Below are positions 8,935 through 19,698 of a DNA stretch of 64,000 nucleotides, piece by piece. The notes under the pieces were generated by a model, which saw only the letters and a list, made by a program, of their open reading frames with translations, was not told where the DNA came from and searched no databases. This DNA comes from Pseudomonas sp. 7SR1 (GTDB lineage Bacteria; Pseudomonadota; Gammaproteobacteria; Pseudomonadales; Pseudomonadaceae), in contig NZ_LT707064.1 in NCBI RefSeq assembly GCF_900156465.1, forward strand, positions 1,152,001 to 1,216,000. The letters are read 5' to 3'. The translations under genes were made by a program, and so were the position numbers. Each line of letters opens with the position of its first letter. Position 1 is the stretch's first letter.

Positions 8935-10755
8935 TCAAGCCTTGGCTTTCTTGGCAGCGCGGGTACGCTCGCCTTCGTCCAGGATCTTCTTGCGCAGACG
9001 AATCGACTTCGGCGTCACTTCGCACAGTTCGTCGTCCTGGATGAATTCCAGGGCCTGTTCCAGGGTGAAGCGAACAGGTGGAACCAGGGCGATGGTTTCG
9101 TCCTTGCCCGAAGCACGCATGTTGTCGAGCTTCTTGCCCTTGGTAGGGTTGACGCCCAGGTCGTTGTCACGGCTGTTCAGACCGACGATCTGGCCGTTGT
9201 AGATTTCCTGGCCGTGCTCGACGAACAGCTTGCCACGCGCCTGGAGGGTTTCCAGGGAGTAGGTCAGCGCCTTGCCGGTCTCGACCGATACCAGTACACC
9301 GTTCTGACGGCCGGACATGTGGCCGGACTTCATGGTGTCGTAGCGATCGAAGATCGAGGTCAGGATGCCCGCACCGTTGGTCAGGGTCAGGAACTGGTTG
9401 CGGAAACCGATCAGGCCACGAGCCGGGATGTTGTATTCCAGGCGTACACGGCCCTTGCCATCCGGGGACATGTTGGTCAGGTCGCCCTTACGCAGGCCCA
9501 TCTCTTCCATGACCTTGCCCTGGGATTCCTCAGGGATGTCGATGGTGACGTTTTCGAACGGTTCCTGCTTGACGCCGTCAACGACACGAATGATCACTTC
9601 CGGACGGCCTACGGCCATTTCGAAGCCTTCGCGACGCATGGTTTCGATCAGTACCGAGAGGTGCAGTTCACCGCGACCGGACACCTTGAACTTGTCGGCC
9701 GAGTCGCCTTCTTCAACGCGCAGTGCAACGTTGTAGAGCAGCTCCTTGTCCAGACGCTCCTTGATGTTGCGGGAGGTCACGAACTTGCCTTCCTTGCCGC
9801 AGAATGGCGAGTCGTTGACCTGGAAGGTCATGGAAACGGTCGGCTCGTCGACGGTCAGTGGCTTCATCGCCTCGACAGCGTTTGGATCGCACAGGGTATC
9901 GGAGATGAACAGCTCTTCGAAACCGCTGATGCAGACGATGTCGCCGGCAGCGGCTTCTTCGACGTCCACACGGTGCAGGCCGTGGTGACCCATCAGCTTG
10001 AGGATACGGCCGTTGCGCTTCTTGCCGTCGACATCGATCGCCACCACCGGAGTGTTCGGCTTGATGCGACCGCGGGCGATACGACCGACGCCGATCACAC
10101 CCAGGAAGCTGTTGTAGTCCAGGGCCGAGATCTGCATCTGGAACGGACCGTCACGGTCAACGGCAGGCGCCGGGACGTTGTCGACGATCGACTGGTACAG
10201 CGGGGTCATGTCTTCGGCCATGGCGGTGTGGTCCAGGCCGGCGATGCCGTTCAGGGCCGAGGCGTAGACGACCTGGAAGTCCAGTTGTTCGTCGGTGGCA
10301 CCCAGGTTGTCGAACAGATCGAAGATCTGGTCCAGTACCCAGTCAGGACGCGCGCCCGGACGGTCAACCTTGTTGATCACGACGATCGGCTTCAGACCGG
10401 CTTCGAAGGCCTTCTTGGTCACGAAACGGGTTTGCGGCATAGGGCCGTCCTGGGCGTCCACCAGCAGCAGCACGGAGTCGACCATGGACATGACGCGCTC
10501 TACTTCACCACCGAAGTCGGCGTGACCGGGGGTGTCCACGATGTTGATGTGGTAACCGTTCCAGTTGATGGCGGTGTTTTTCGCCAGGATGGTAATACCG
10601 CGCTCTTTTTCCTGGTCGTTGGAGTCCATCACGCGCTCGTCGTTGAGCTCGTTGCGCTCCAGGGTGCCGGATTGACGCAAGAGTTTGTCTACCAGGGTGG
10701 TCTTACCATGGTCAACGTGGGCGATGATGGCGATGTTGCGTAGATTTTCGATCAC
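8935..10755 (-). CDS. typA: Translational GTPase TypA/BipA
   Basis: TypA is a ribosome-associated GTPase of 606 residues, linked to ribosome assembly and stress adaptation. G motifs are clear: AHVDHGKTT (G1, about 12-20), [12 protein letters not shown] (G3, about 73-84) and NKVDRP (G4, about 128-133). The EF-G-like C-terminal domains follow ([14 protein letters not shown], [29 protein letters not shown]). The length is normal for TypA. It is transcribed alone, with a strong terminator immediately downstream and thiI upstream on the same strand. Confidence 0.98.
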   Translation of the reverse strand: MIENLRNIAIIAHVDHGKTTLVDKLLRQSGTLERNELNDERVMDSNDQEKERGITILAKNTAINWNGYHINIVDTPGHADFGGEVERVMSMVDSVLLLVDAQDGPMPQTRFVTKKAFEAGLKPIVVINKVDRPGARPDWVLDQIFDLFDNLGATDEQLDFQVVYASALNGIAGLDHTAMAEDMTPLYQSIVDNVPAPAVDRDGPFQMQISALDYNSFLGVIGVGRIARGRIKPNTPVVAIDVDGKKRNGRILKLMGHHGLHRVDVEEAAAGDIVCISGFEELFISDTLCDPNAVEAMKPLTVDEPTVSMTFQVNDSPFCGKEGKFVTSRNIKERLDKELLYNVALRVEEGDSADKFKVSGRGELHLSVLIETMRREGFEMAVGRPEVIIRVVDGVKQEPFENVTIDIPEESQGKVMEEMGLRKGDLTNMSPDGKGRVRLEYNIPARGLIGFRNQFLTLTNGAGILTSIFDRYDTMKSGHMSGRQNGVLVSVETGKALTYSLETLQARGKLFVEHGQEIYNGQIVGLNSRDNDLGVNPTKGKKLDNMRASGKDETIALVPPVRFTLEQALEFIQDDELCEVTPKSIRLRKKILDEGERTRAAKKAKA

Positions 10756-10893
10756 TTGTGTATCTCGATCAGAGGATTCGGTGTGCTGACAGGTCGTGGC
10801 AGCGATTTACGTTGAGTCCGACAAAGCCGTTACAGCCTGTCGGCGGCGTCGGGGGGCCGGTGACGCAGGCCACAGGCAAACAGCCCCGGGCAC

Positions 10894-12348
10894 TTAGCTC
10901 GGTCGATAAACGCGCACATTGGCATGCCCCTCACTGAGCAAATGGTGAGCATGCAGGCGACTCATCACGCCTTTGCCGCAATACAACAGGTACTGGCGAG
11001 TAGGGTCCAGTTCCTTGAAACGCGCGTTCACTGCATAGAACGGCATCGTTTTTACCTCGACGCCGGCGACGCTCAGCGGGTCATCCTCAGCTTCATCCGG
11101 GTGACGGATGTCGATGACGATCTGACCGGCCAGCGCTTCGCCGACTTCTTCAACCTGGAGGTCCTGGCCCAATTCGTCGATCACCCGATCGATGGGAACC
11201 AGCCTGGCGTTTTCGAGCGCACGCTCGAGTACCGCCATGTCGAATTCTTTTTCTTCGTGCTCCACGCGCCCGCGCTTGGCGGCCGTCTTCGGATTGACCG
11301 AGATGACCCCGCAGTACTCCGGCATGTGCCGGGCAAATTCGGCGGTGCCGATGGCGGTGGCCGTGTCGATGATGTCCTGCTTGTGGCTGGCGATCAGTGG
11401 GCGCAGCACGAGTTTCTCGGTGACACAGTCGATGACCGACAGGTTCGGCAGCGTCTGGCTCGACACCTGGGAAATCGCCTCGCCGGTGACCAGCGCATCG
11501 ATATGCAGCCGGTCGGCGATGCTGGACGCGGCACGCAACATCATACGCTTCAAAATGACGCCCATATGACTGTTATCGACTTTGCCGAGAATTTCGCCCA
11601 GGACTTCCTCGAACGGAACGCTCACAAATAGCACGCGTTGGGAGCTGCCGTACTTCTTCCAGATGAAGTGCGCCACTTCCATCACGCCCAGTTCATGGGC
11701 ACGCCCGCCGAGGTTGAAGAAACAGAAATGGCTCATCAACCCGCGACGCATGATCTGGTAGGCCGCCACGGTGGAATCGAAGCCGCCGGACATCAGGACC
11801 AGCGTCTGTTCCAGCGCCCCCAACGGATAGCCGCCGATACTGTCGTGCTGGCTATGGATCACGAACAACCGCTGGTCGCGAATCTCGATACGCACTTCGA
11901 CCTGCGGTTCTTTGAGTGAAATACCGGCAGCGCCGCACTGCTGGCGCAGACGGCTGCCGACGTACTTCTCCACGTCCATCGAGCTGAACGGGTGCTTGCC
12001 GGCACGCTTGCAGCGCACCGAGAAGATCTTGCCGGCCAACGCATCGCCGTAGTGGAGCTTGCACTTGGCGACGATGTCGTCGAAATCCCCCAGGGGATAT
12101 TCGTCCACCTGCAGGAAATGCGCGATGCCCGGCATGCAGCTCAGGCGTTCGGTCATCTCCTTAAGGATCCGGGGCTCGCTGACGCGGGTTTCCAGCTCGA
12201 GATTGTCCCACACGCCGTTCACCACCACGACCGGGTCCAGATCACGGAGCACGGCGCGAATGTTCTTGGCCAGCTGGCGGATGAAACGCGTCCGGACCGG
12301 GCGGCTCTTGATGGTGATCTCGGGGAAGACTTTGACGATTAGTTTCAT
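10894..12348 (-). CDS. thiI: tRNA 4-thiouridine synthase ThiI
   Basis: ThiI transfers sulfur to uridine 8 of tRNA and supplies sulfur for the thiamine thiazole ring. The start is [15 protein letters not shown] (484 residues). It has an N-terminal ferredoxin-like/THUMP region, the PP-loop ATP pyrophosphatase motif [11 protein letters not shown] (about residues 185-195), and a C-terminal rhodanese domain with the active-site Cys in [11 protein letters not shown] near the end. It is therefore the long, rhodanese-containing form found in enterobacteria and pseudomonads. It is divergent from glnA across a 327-bp region. Confidence 0.97.
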   Translation of the reverse strand: MKLIVKVFPEITIKSRPVRTRFIRQLAKNIRAVLRDLDPVVVVNGVWDNLELETRVSEPRILKEMTERLSCMPGIAHFLQVDEYPLGDFDDIVAKCKLHYGDALAGKIFSVRCKRAGKHPFSSMDVEKYVGSRLRQQCGAAGISLKEPQVEVRIEIRDQRLFVIHSQHDSIGGYPLGALEQTLVLMSGGFDSTVAAYQIMRRGLMSHFCFFNLGGRAHELGVMEVAHFIWKKYGSSQRVLFVSVPFEEVLGEILGKVDNSHMGVILKRMMLRAASSIADRLHIDALVTGEAISQVSSQTLPNLSVIDCVTEKLVLRPLIASHKQDIIDTATAIGTAEFARHMPEYCGVISVNPKTAAKRGRVEHEEKEFDMAVLERALENARLVPIDRVIDELGQDLQVEEVGEALAGQIVIDIRHPDEAEDDPLSVAGVEVKTMPFYAVNARFKELDPTRQYLLYCGKGVMSRLHAHHLLSEGHANVRVYRPS

Positions 12349-12444
12349 GAAAACAGCGCGCGAACGGCCAGCCGAAAAAGGGGGGCGCGGATTATAGCGG
12401 AAATTGCTCAAGGTTTAACCAGTTAATATGCAGATGGTTTTCAC

Positions 12445-12494
12445 TGCACCAAAACGGGTCGCTCGCGTCACAAAGCGCAACATTACGGTGCGCT
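12445..12494 (+). promoter_or_regulatory. Two NtrC-like binding sites upstream of glnA
   Basis: Two sites resemble the enteric NtrC consensus (GCAC-N7-GTGC). Site 1 is GCACCAAAACGGGTC at 12446-12460; its left half is good and its right half weak. Site 2 is the near-perfect inverted repeat GCGCAACATTACGGTGCGC at 12475-12493. Their centres are 31 bp apart, about three helical turns. Relative to the sigma-54 start predicted near 12592 they sit at about -139 and -108, the same layout as the two enhancer sites at E. coli glnAp2. This is a match by eye; binding is inferred. Confidence 0.7.
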
Positions 12495-12565
12495 ATTGTC
12501 CGACAATCTACTATTACAGGGCTCTGAAAGCGTGGGTTTGGTGCAAAAAACCCATGCTGGGGCAC

Positions 12566-12581
12566 TGGCATGCAATTTGCT
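12566..12581 (+). promoter_or_regulatory. Sigma-54 promoter of glnA
   Basis: TGGCATGCAATTTGCT matches the -24/-12 consensus TGGCACG-N4-TTGCA with exact spacing: GG and GC are separated by 10 bp. The predicted start is near 12592, leaving about an 84-base leader before the glnA ATG. Confidence 0.85.
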
Positions 12582-12675
12582 CCCTTGTGAGGCAGGTTGC
12601 CTTGGCCGAGTATTCGCGCCGGCATCACCCATATTCAGGGCACACCATTACCGCCCGAAGCCACCCGGAGGACAT

Positions 12676-14082
12676 ATGTCGAAGTCGGTTCAACTCATCA
12701 AAGATCATGACGTCAAGTGGATTGATCTGCGCTTCACTGACACCAAAGGCACTCAACATCACGTGACCATGCCGGCCCGTGATGCGCTGGATGACGATTT
12801 CTTCGAAATCGGCAAGATGTTCGACGGCTCCTCCATCTCTGGCTGGAAAGGCATCGAAGCATCCGACATGATCCTGATGCCGGACGACGAAACCGCGGTC
12901 CTGGACCCATTCACCGAAGAGCCGACCCTGATCCTGGTCTGCGACATCATCGAACCTTCGACCATGCAAGGTTATGACCGCGACCCACGCGCCATCGCCC
13001 ACCGCGCCGAGGAATACCTGAAGTCCACCGGCATCGGCGACACCGCATTCTTCGGTCCTGAGCCTGAGTTCTTCATCTTCGACTCGGTCAAGTTCAAGTC
13101 CGACATCTCCGGCTCCATGTTCAAGATCTTCTCCGAACAGGGTTCGTGGATGACCGACCAGGACGTGGAAGGCGGCAACAAAGGCCACCGTCCAGGCATC
13201 AAGGGCGGCTACTTCCCGGTTCCACCGTTCGACCACGACCACGAAATCCGTACCTCCATGTGCAACGCACTGGAAGAAATGGGCCAGACCGTCGAAGTTC
13301 ACCACCACGAAGTGGCAACTGCCGGCCAGAACGAAATCGGCGTGAAGTTCAACACGCTGGTGAAGAAGGCTGACGAAGTCCAGACCCTGAAGTACTGCGT
13401 ACACAACGTTGCCGACGCCTATGGCCGCACCGCGACCTTCATGCCGAAGCCTCTGTACGGCGACAACGGTTCGGGCATGCACGTGCACATGTCGATCTCC
13501 AAGGACGGCAAGAACACCTTCGCAGGCGAAGGCTATGCCGGTCTGTCGGACACCGCCTTGTACTTCATCGGCGGCATCATCAAGCACGGTAAGGCCCTGA
13601 ACGGCTTCACCAACCCGTCGACCAACTCCTACAAGCGTCTGGTACCAGGCTTCGAAGCCCCGGTAATGCTGGCCTACTCGGCTCGCAACCGTTCCGCCTC
13701 GATCCGTATTCCTTACGTCAACAGCCCTAAAGCCCGTCGTATCGAAGCGCGCTTCCCGGATCCGGCTGCCAACCCATACCTGGCCTTCGCCGCTCTGATG
13801 ATGGCCGGCCTGGACGGTATCCAGAACAAGATCCACCCTGGCGATGCCGCTGACAAAAACCTGTATGACCTGCCGCCTGAAGAGGCCAAGGAAATCCCAC
13901 AGGTTTGCGGCAGCCTGAAAGAAGCCCTGGAAGAACTGGACAAGGGCCGTGCGTTCCTGACCAAGGGCGGCGTATTCAGCGATGACTTCATCGACGCCTA
14001 CATCGCACTGAAGAGCGAAGAAGAAATCAAGGTTCGCACCTTCGTACACCCACTGGAGTATGAGCTGTACTACAGCTGCTGA
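12676..14082 (+). CDS. glnA: Type I glutamine synthetase
   Basis: GlnA makes glutamine from glutamate and ammonia. It has 468 residues, starting [20 protein letters not shown] after a GGAG ribosome site. Signatures include [17 protein letters not shown], the metal and ATP loop [22 protein letters not shown], the NRSASIRIP segment, and the adenylylation tyrosine in [10 protein letters not shown] near residue 397, so it should be controlled by GlnE as well as by transcription. Upstream are a sigma-54 promoter and NtrC-like sites; downstream are a terminator and, about 2 kb on, ntrBC. Nitrogen-limitation control is strongly implied. Confidence 0.99.
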   Translation: MSKSVQLIKDHDVKWIDLRFTDTKGTQHHVTMPARDALDDDFFEIGKMFDGSSISGWKGIEASDMILMPDDETAVLDPFTEEPTLILVCDIIEPSTMQGYDRDPRAIAHRAEEYLKSTGIGDTAFFGPEPEFFIFDSVKFKSDISGSMFKIFSEQGSWMTDQDVEGGNKGHRPGIKGGYFPVPPFDHDHEIRTSMCNALEEMGQTVEVHHHEVATAGQNEIGVKFNTLVKKADEVQTLKYCVHNVADAYGRTATFMPKPLYGDNGSGMHVHMSISKDGKNTFAGEGYAGLSDTALYFIGGIIKHGKALNGFTNPSTNSYKRLVPGFEAPVMLAYSARNRSASIRIPYVNSPKARRIEARFPDPAANPYLAFAALMMAGLDGIQNKIHPGDAADKNLYDLPPEEAKEIPQVCGSLKEALEELDKGRAFLTKGGVFSDDFIDAYIALKSEEEIKVRTFVHPLEYELYYSC

Positions 14083-14120
14083 TCCGGTAGCGTCGCGACA
14101 CGCGGCGTGAAGTGAAAAAG

Positions 14121-14146
14121 AGGCCTTCTTCGGAAGGCCTTTTTTA
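14121..14146 (+). terminator. Rho-independent terminator of glnA
   Basis: An 8-bp stem (AGGCCTTC / GAAGGCCT) with a TTCG tetraloop is followed by TTTTTAT, about 40 bases after the glnA stop codon. Confidence 0.95.
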
Positions 14147-14199
14147 TGGGCGCCAATTACGTGCATGATGATCCGCCGCCCACAGAAGACGAGACTGCC

Positions 14200-14754
14200 A
14201 TGACCTCCCGCGTCACATTGTGCCTTGCCCTGTCAGCCGCGCTGTCCGCCAGCGCCGTCGAAGCCGCCGCCCCCGATGCCCTCACCCCCTTGCTCAATAC
14301 CATCGGCGAGCGCCTGGCCATCGCCAACCAGGTAGCCTTGAGCAAATGGGACAGCGGCAAGCCTGTGGAAGATCGCCAACGCGAGCGCGAAGTCATTGCC
14401 GCCGCCGTCGCCCAGGCACCGGCCTACAAGCTGTCGGGCGAGACCGTGGAAGCGTTTTTTGCCGCCCAGATAGAAGCCAACAAACTGGTGCAATACATCG
14501 ATTTGTCCGACTGGACCCTGGAAGGCAAGGCCCCGGACCTTCCGCGCCCGGACCTGGCGGGACAGATCCGCCCGCAGCTCGACCGCCTGCAGAAACGCCT
14601 GTTGCAGCAACTGGCCGACTTCGCCCCCTACCGCACCGACCCGCAGTGCCCGCAATGGCTGGCCCGCGCCACCCACCACAACAAGCAGCATCCCGTGCAA
14701 CGACTCGCCCTGATCCGCGCGACCGCGCAGCTGTGCATCGCCCCGAAAACCTAA
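14200..14754 (+). CDS. Secreted/periplasmic chorismate mutase (AroQ gamma type)
   Basis: This 184-residue protein has a signal peptide (MTSRVTLCLALSAALSASAV-EA, cut about residue 22) followed by an all-helical chorismate mutase domain. The domain shows the pattern of monofunctional exported enzymes: LLNTIGERLAIANQVALSKW, a PVEDRQREREVIAAA segment carrying the DxxRE-type active-site residues, and FFAAQIEANKLVQ. It would turn chorismate into prephenate in the periplasm. The physiological role of exported chorismate mutases is unclear. An upstream ATG at 14146 would destroy the signal peptide, so the start at 14200 is preferred. Confidence 0.85.
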   Translation: MTSRVTLCLALSAALSASAVEAAAPDALTPLLNTIGERLAIANQVALSKWDSGKPVEDRQREREVIAAAVAQAPAYKLSGETVEAFFAAQIEANKLVQYIDLSDWTLEGKAPDLPRPDLAGQIRPQLDRLQKRLLQQLADFAPYRTDPQCPQWLARATHHNKQHPVQRLALIRATAQLCIAPKT

Positions 14755-14858
14755 GACAAACGACACCGATCCCACAGGAGGTCGCGCGCAACAACTTGGG
14801 CCAATGCCCCTCCCTGACCTATGCTGCAACTCAATACTTTCAGTTTTCGGTCGATCTT

Positions 14859-15377
14859 ATGGGGCGTGGTTTTTCAATCATCCTGTTCTTGCTGTTGGCG
14901 TTGCCTGCCGCCGCACAGATCTACAAGTACACCGATGCCAATGGCAACACCGCCTACAGCAACCAGCCGCCCCAAGGCATTCCGGCCCAGACGGTGGAGC
15001 TGGCGCCGCTCAACAGTATCGAACGCCAGCCGCCCGCCAGCCCGGACACACCGACACCCGTCCCAGAGCGGGAGGAACCTGGCCAGGCCTACGAAGTGCT
15101 GGAGCTGACCGACATCCCCACCGAAGAAGCCCTGCGTGCCAACAACGGCACCTTCACCGTGGGCGTCCGGACCCGACCGCGCCTGCAAAGCCCTCATCTG
15201 TTCCGGTTGCTGCTGGACGGCCAGCCCTACGGCCAGCCAACGAACGTACCGCGCCTGCAACTGGTGAATATCGACCGAGGCGAGCACAGCCTGGCGGTCC
15301 AGGTCATCGACGGGGAGCGCCTCGTGCAACAGAGCGACACCGTCACCTTCACGGTACAACGGGTGCACCTGCCATGA
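14859..15377 (+). CDS. DUF4124 domain protein, exported (first of a tandem pair)
   Basis: This 172-residue protein has a signal peptide (MGRGFSIILFLLLALPAAAQ) followed at once by the DUF4124 motif IYKYTDANGNTAYSNQPPQG. The C-terminal half looks beta-rich and contains LFRLLLDGQPYGQPTN and LVNIDRGEHSLAVQVID. The next gene repeats both modules and starts within this gene's stop codon (ATGA overlap), so the two are translationally coupled. They sit between glnA and ntrBC, a position I remember as conserved in pseudomonads. The function is unknown; the periplasm is the likely site. Confidence 0.85.
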   Translation: MGRGFSIILFLLLALPAAAQIYKYTDANGNTAYSNQPPQGIPAQTVELAPLNSIERQPPASPDTPTPVPEREEPGQAYEVLELTDIPTEEALRANNGTFTVGVRTRPRLQSPHLFRLLLDGQPYGQPTNVPRLQLVNIDRGEHSLAVQVIDGERLVQQSDTVTFTVQRVHLP

Positions 15378-15994
15378 TCCGCTGGGCGCTCGCCGCAGGC
15401 CTCGCCCTGGTCACCCTGCCTGGGCTCGCGCAGGTCTACACCTATATCGATGCGCAAGGGAATCGGGTCTTCACCGATCAGCCGCGACCCGGCAACGCGA
15501 AGAAGGTCCAGCTGCCTCACGGCAACCGGATGCCACCCCCACCCTCCAGCACGGCGCCGGCGGCGGTGTCGCAAGAGCCGCCAAAGCCGCTGTTTCACTA
15601 CGAGATGCTGCGCCTGCTGATTCCCGAACCGGATGCCACCATCCGCAGCACCGCCGGAGAGTTGATCGTCACGGCTACAAGCGAGCCGGGACTGAAAAAG
15701 GGTCACCGCTATCGCCTTCTGCTCGACGGCCAACCCACTGGCGAACCCGGGCCAAGTCCGGTGTTCGCGTTGAGCAACATCGATCGAGGCACTCATCACC
15801 TGGCGGTGGAAATCCTCGATGAGCAGGATCGTATCGTCGAACGCACCGCCAACCAGCCCTTCCATATGCAGCGCACGTCCCTGGCGCAGAAACGTCGAAT
15901 CAAACCCTGCGCCAAGGCCGACTATGGCCAGCGCCCCGAATGCCCCCTCGCCGACAAGCCCAAGGAAGAAATCAGCATCCTGCCGTTTTTCTAA
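15374..15994 (+). CDS. DUF4124 domain protein, exported (second of a tandem pair)
   Basis: This 206-residue protein has a signal peptide (MIRWALAAGLALVTLPGLAQ), the DUF4124 motif VYTYIDAQGNRVFTDQPRPG, and then a Pro-rich linker. A C-terminal domain shares RYRLLLDGQPTGEPGPSP and LSNIDRGTHHLAVEILD with the preceding protein, so the two genes are an ancient tandem duplication. It has an extra C-terminal tail with two cysteines (CAKADYGQRPECPLADKPK). The start overlaps the upstream stop by 4 bp. The function is unknown. Confidence 0.85.
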   Translation: MIRWALAAGLALVTLPGLAQVYTYIDAQGNRVFTDQPRPGNAKKVQLPHGNRMPPPPSSTAPAAVSQEPPKPLFHYEMLRLLIPEPDATIRSTAGELIVTATSEPGLKKGHRYRLLLDGQPTGEPGPSPVFALSNIDRGTHHLAVEILDEQDRIVERTANQPFHMQRTSLAQKRRIKPCAKADYGQRPECPLADKPKEEISILPFF

Positions 15995-16009
15995 CATTGC
16001 CAAGGCTTG

Positions 16010-16038
16010 CGCACTATATTGGTGCAATACGTTGCACC
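16010..16038 (+). promoter_or_regulatory. NtrC-like site overlapping a second inverted repeat, upstream of ntrB
   Basis: CGCACTATATTGGTGCA (16010-16026) differs from the enteric NtrC site TGCACTAAAATGGTGCA at only a few positions and keeps both GCAC and GTGC half-sites with the right spacing. It overlaps the perfect inverted repeat GGTGCAATACGTTGCACC (16021-16038). The site is about 200 bp before ntrB, so autoregulation of ntrBC is likely. Whether it activates or represses cannot be told from sequence. Confidence 0.7.
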
Positions 16039-16153
16039 TTTACCCAGGCTCCCACCCATTTTGGTTCGAAAGTACCCGGAAAAACTGGCAGAACGCCACG
16101 CAATCGGGCGCAAAAAAGCCGTTTCAGGCTCTAAACGCTTCTTTTCGGAGCCT

Positions 16154-16169
16154 TGGTTTGTTTTTTGCA
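16154..16169 (+). promoter_or_regulatory. Possible sigma-54 promoter of ntrBC
   Basis: TGGTTTGTTTTTTGCA keeps the invariant GG and GC of a sigma-54 promoter with exact 10-bp spacing and the TTGCA of the -12 element, but three bases of the -24 box differ from consensus. It lies about 140 bp downstream of the NtrC-like site and 57 bp before ntrB. It is weaker than the glnA promoter and could be fortuitous. Confidence 0.4.
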
Positions 16170-16225
16170 TTTTCCCGTTACCGGCGCGTCATTCGCGTGC
16201 TTGCTACGCTTCAAAAGAGGTCCTG

Positions 16226-17307
16226 ATGACCATTAGCGACGCCTTACACCGCTTGCTACTCGACAATCTCACCACCGCGACCATCCTGCTCGATGCCGAA
16301 CTGCGCCTCGAGTACATGAATCCGGCGGCGGAGATGCTCCTGGCTGTCAGCGGCCAGCGCAGCCATGGGCAGTTCATCAGCGAGCTGTTCACCGAATCCG
16401 CCGAGGCGCTCAATTCCCTGCGCCAGGCCGTGGAACAGGCTCACCCGTTCACCAAGCGCGAAGCGATGCTCACCGCATTGACTGGACAGACACTGACCGT
16501 GGACTACGCGGTGACGCCGATCCTGAACAACGGCGCGACCTTGTTGCTGCTGGAAGTCCATCCCCGTGATCGCCTGTTGCGTATCACCAAGGAAGAAGCC
16601 CAGCTGTCCAAGCAGGAAACCAGCAAGATGCTGGTGCGTGGCCTGGCCCATGAAATCAAGAATCCGCTCGGCGGGATTCGCGGCGCAGCCCAGTTGCTGT
16701 CCCGGGAACTGCCGGACGAAAGCCTCAAGGACTACACCAACGTCATCATCGAGGAAGCCGACCGCCTGCGAAACCTTGTCGATCGCATGCTCGGTTCCAA
16801 CAAGCTGCCCTCCCTGGCGATGTGCAACGTCCACGAAGTGCTGGAGCGCGTCGGCAGCCTGGTGGAAGCCGAAAGCCAAGGCTGCATCACACTGGTGCGC
16901 GACTATGACCCAAGCATTCCCGATGTCCTGATCGACCGCGAACAAATGATCCAGGCCGTGCTGAATATCGTGCGCAATGCAATGCAGGCCATCAGCAGCC
17001 AGAACGAGCTGCGCCTGGGCCGCATCAGCCTGCGTACCCGAGCCATGCGCCAGTTCACCATCGGCCATGTGCGCCATCGCCTGGTGACCAAGATCGAAAT
17101 CATCGACAACGGCCCGGGCATCCCCGCCGAGCTGCAGGAAACCATCTTCTTTCCCATGGTCAGCGGCCGCCCGGACGGTACCGGGCTGGGCCTGGCCATT
17201 ACCCAGAACATCATCAGTCAGCATCAGGGCCTGATCGAGTGTGAGAGCCATCCCGGCCACACCACCTTTTCGATCTTCCTGCCACTGGAACAAGGAGCCA
17301 CATCGAC

Positions 17308-17311
<4 letters not shown>
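16226..17311 (+). CDS. ntrB: Nitrogen regulation sensor kinase NtrB (GlnL)
   Basis: NtrB is a cytoplasmic histidine kinase/phosphatase of 361 residues that, with PII protein, sets the phosphorylation of NtrC. An N-terminal PAS domain (about 10-120) is followed by the H-box RGLAHEIKNPLGGIRGAAQLL (His near 143), the N-box NIVRNAMQAI, the G1 box IIDNGPGIPAEL and the G2 box GTGLGLAITQNII. It starts MTISDALHRLLLDN after AGAGG and ends with a 4-bp overlap into ntrC. Confidence 0.97.
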
Positions 17312-18744
<1,433 letters not shown>

Positions 18745-18778
18745 TCGAAGCCTTGCTATTGGCTGATCGCAAGGATTA

Positions 18779-18870
18779 ATCGCGAGCAGCCTCGCCTCCA
18801 CGATGGATTTCCAGTGTTCGCGAGCTCGTGAACACCACCGGACCTTGTGGGGGCGAGCCTGCTCGCGATG
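18779..18870. repeat. REP-like pair, diverged
   Basis: Diverged REP units lie at 18779-18802 (ATCGCGAGCAGCCTCGCC) and 18846-18870 (GGGGGCGAGCCTGCTCGCGA), with a short inverted repeat TTCGCGAGCTCGTGAA between them. They sit just after the ntrC stop codon. Confidence 0.7.
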
Positions 18871-18980
18871 CTCTTGAAGGCACCATGCACCGCACCAATG
18901 CACCATGAACCGCAAGTGCGCACGCTGCGCCAGCCCGAATCACCCGATTCGATTCCGGAAGAACAGCCCACACGGAAGCA

Positions 18981-19003
18981 AAAGCCCCGTAATCCGGGGC
19001 TTT
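18981..19003. terminator. Symmetrical hairpin terminator
   Basis: AAAGCCCCG-TAATC-CGGGGCTTT is a perfect 9-bp stem with A/T ends, usable in both directions. It lies between ntrC and the convergent small membrane-protein gene, in a 518-bp gene-free stretch. Confidence 0.8.
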
Positions 19004-19079
19004 GAGCGGCTTCAGCAGGTTTTTTGTGACAAGCCATTTAAAACTGGCACGCCCCCTGCAATAACTCAAGCAACACCCA

Positions 19080-19272
19080 GTTTCGGGGACCTTGGTACAG
19101 GCAGGCCGGGGATTCCCCATTTTATCCGGGCTCAGAGAGCCCACCGTTTTGGGGGCCTTGATACAGGCAGGTCAAGGTTTCCCTTCTTTACACCGGGGTC
19201 GCGCACGATCGCAGCCCTCCCGTTTTGGGGTCCTTGGTACAGGCAGGCTGGGGATTCCTCTTTTATTCCTGG
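19080..19272. repeat. Three degenerate ~50-bp direct repeats
   Basis: Three copies start at about 19080, 19146 and 19222 (spacings 66 and 76 bp). The shared core is GGGGNCCTTGGTACAGGCAGG (GATACAGG in copy 2), followed by a GGGATTCC-like segment and a run of TTTTAT or CTTTAC. Variable spacers of about 16-24 bp separate the copies. Because the spacings differ by 10 bp and no frame is kept, they are not coding repeats. The last copy covers the stop codon of the minus-strand gene at 19263-19634. Confidence 0.85.
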
Positions 19273-19634
19273 AGACGGACCTCCAGCCGCCAGCGGTCAT
19301 CGACCTCGCTGCCGGCCCACTGGGCGCGCAACGGACGCGCCGCCACCACCGTCAGCAGCAACCCCTTGTCGCTCAAACGCACCCGCCAGTTCACGTCCTT
19401 GCCGTTGAGCTTCAACTGCCCTTTCTGCGCCCGGCCTTGGGCATCGAACAGCAACGCCACCGAGCCGTCGACAATTTCCCCGTGCAGCTTGGGCTCGTTG
19501 TTGAACCAGGCCACCAGCGCCCCATCGATGATCTCGACCTGCTGCAGCTCACTGGGCTCCGGATTGGTCAGGCGGCCGATCATCAAGCCAACCATCAGGC
19601 CAAAAATCGCCAACGAGGTCATGACCCGAGGCAT
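19263..19634 (-). CDS. Small membrane-anchored hypothetical protein
   Basis: This 123-residue protein starts MPRVMTSLAIFGLMVGLMIGRL, so one N-terminal membrane helix anchors a soluble, probably periplasmic domain. The domain carries LVAWFNNEPKLHGEIVDGSVALLF and KDVNWRVRLSDKGLLLTVVAARPL. The frame is open 22 codons further upstream, but the extension overlaps the trmL promoter region. The gene is divergent from trmL, a position I recall as holding a hypothetical gene in P. aeruginosa (PA5126). No family was recognised. Its 3' end runs into the triplicated repeat. Confidence 0.7.
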   Translation of the reverse strand: MPRVMTSLAIFGLMVGLMIGRLTNPEPSELQQVEIIDGALVAWFNNEPKLHGEIVDGSVALLFDAQGRAQKGQLKLNGKDVNWRVRLSDKGLLLTVVAARPLRAQWAGSEVDDRWRLEVRLQE

Positions 19635-19698
19635 TAGCTTCGAACGTCGGTCGGTTTGCGGCGTAGAATGCCGCTCATCTTTATCTGCGGAGCCGTGC

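Noticed and set aside
8800..10743. Long plus-strand open frame of 647 codons
   Set aside because: It is antisense to typA; Val/Asp/Gln-rich shadow frame only.
12625..14166. Minus-strand open frame of 513 codons
   Set aside because: It is antisense to glnA, a certain gene, and lacks any family motif.
19080..19272. Possible CRISPR array
   Set aside because: Repeats are diverged, only three, with short unequal spacers; no cas gene is in the window.
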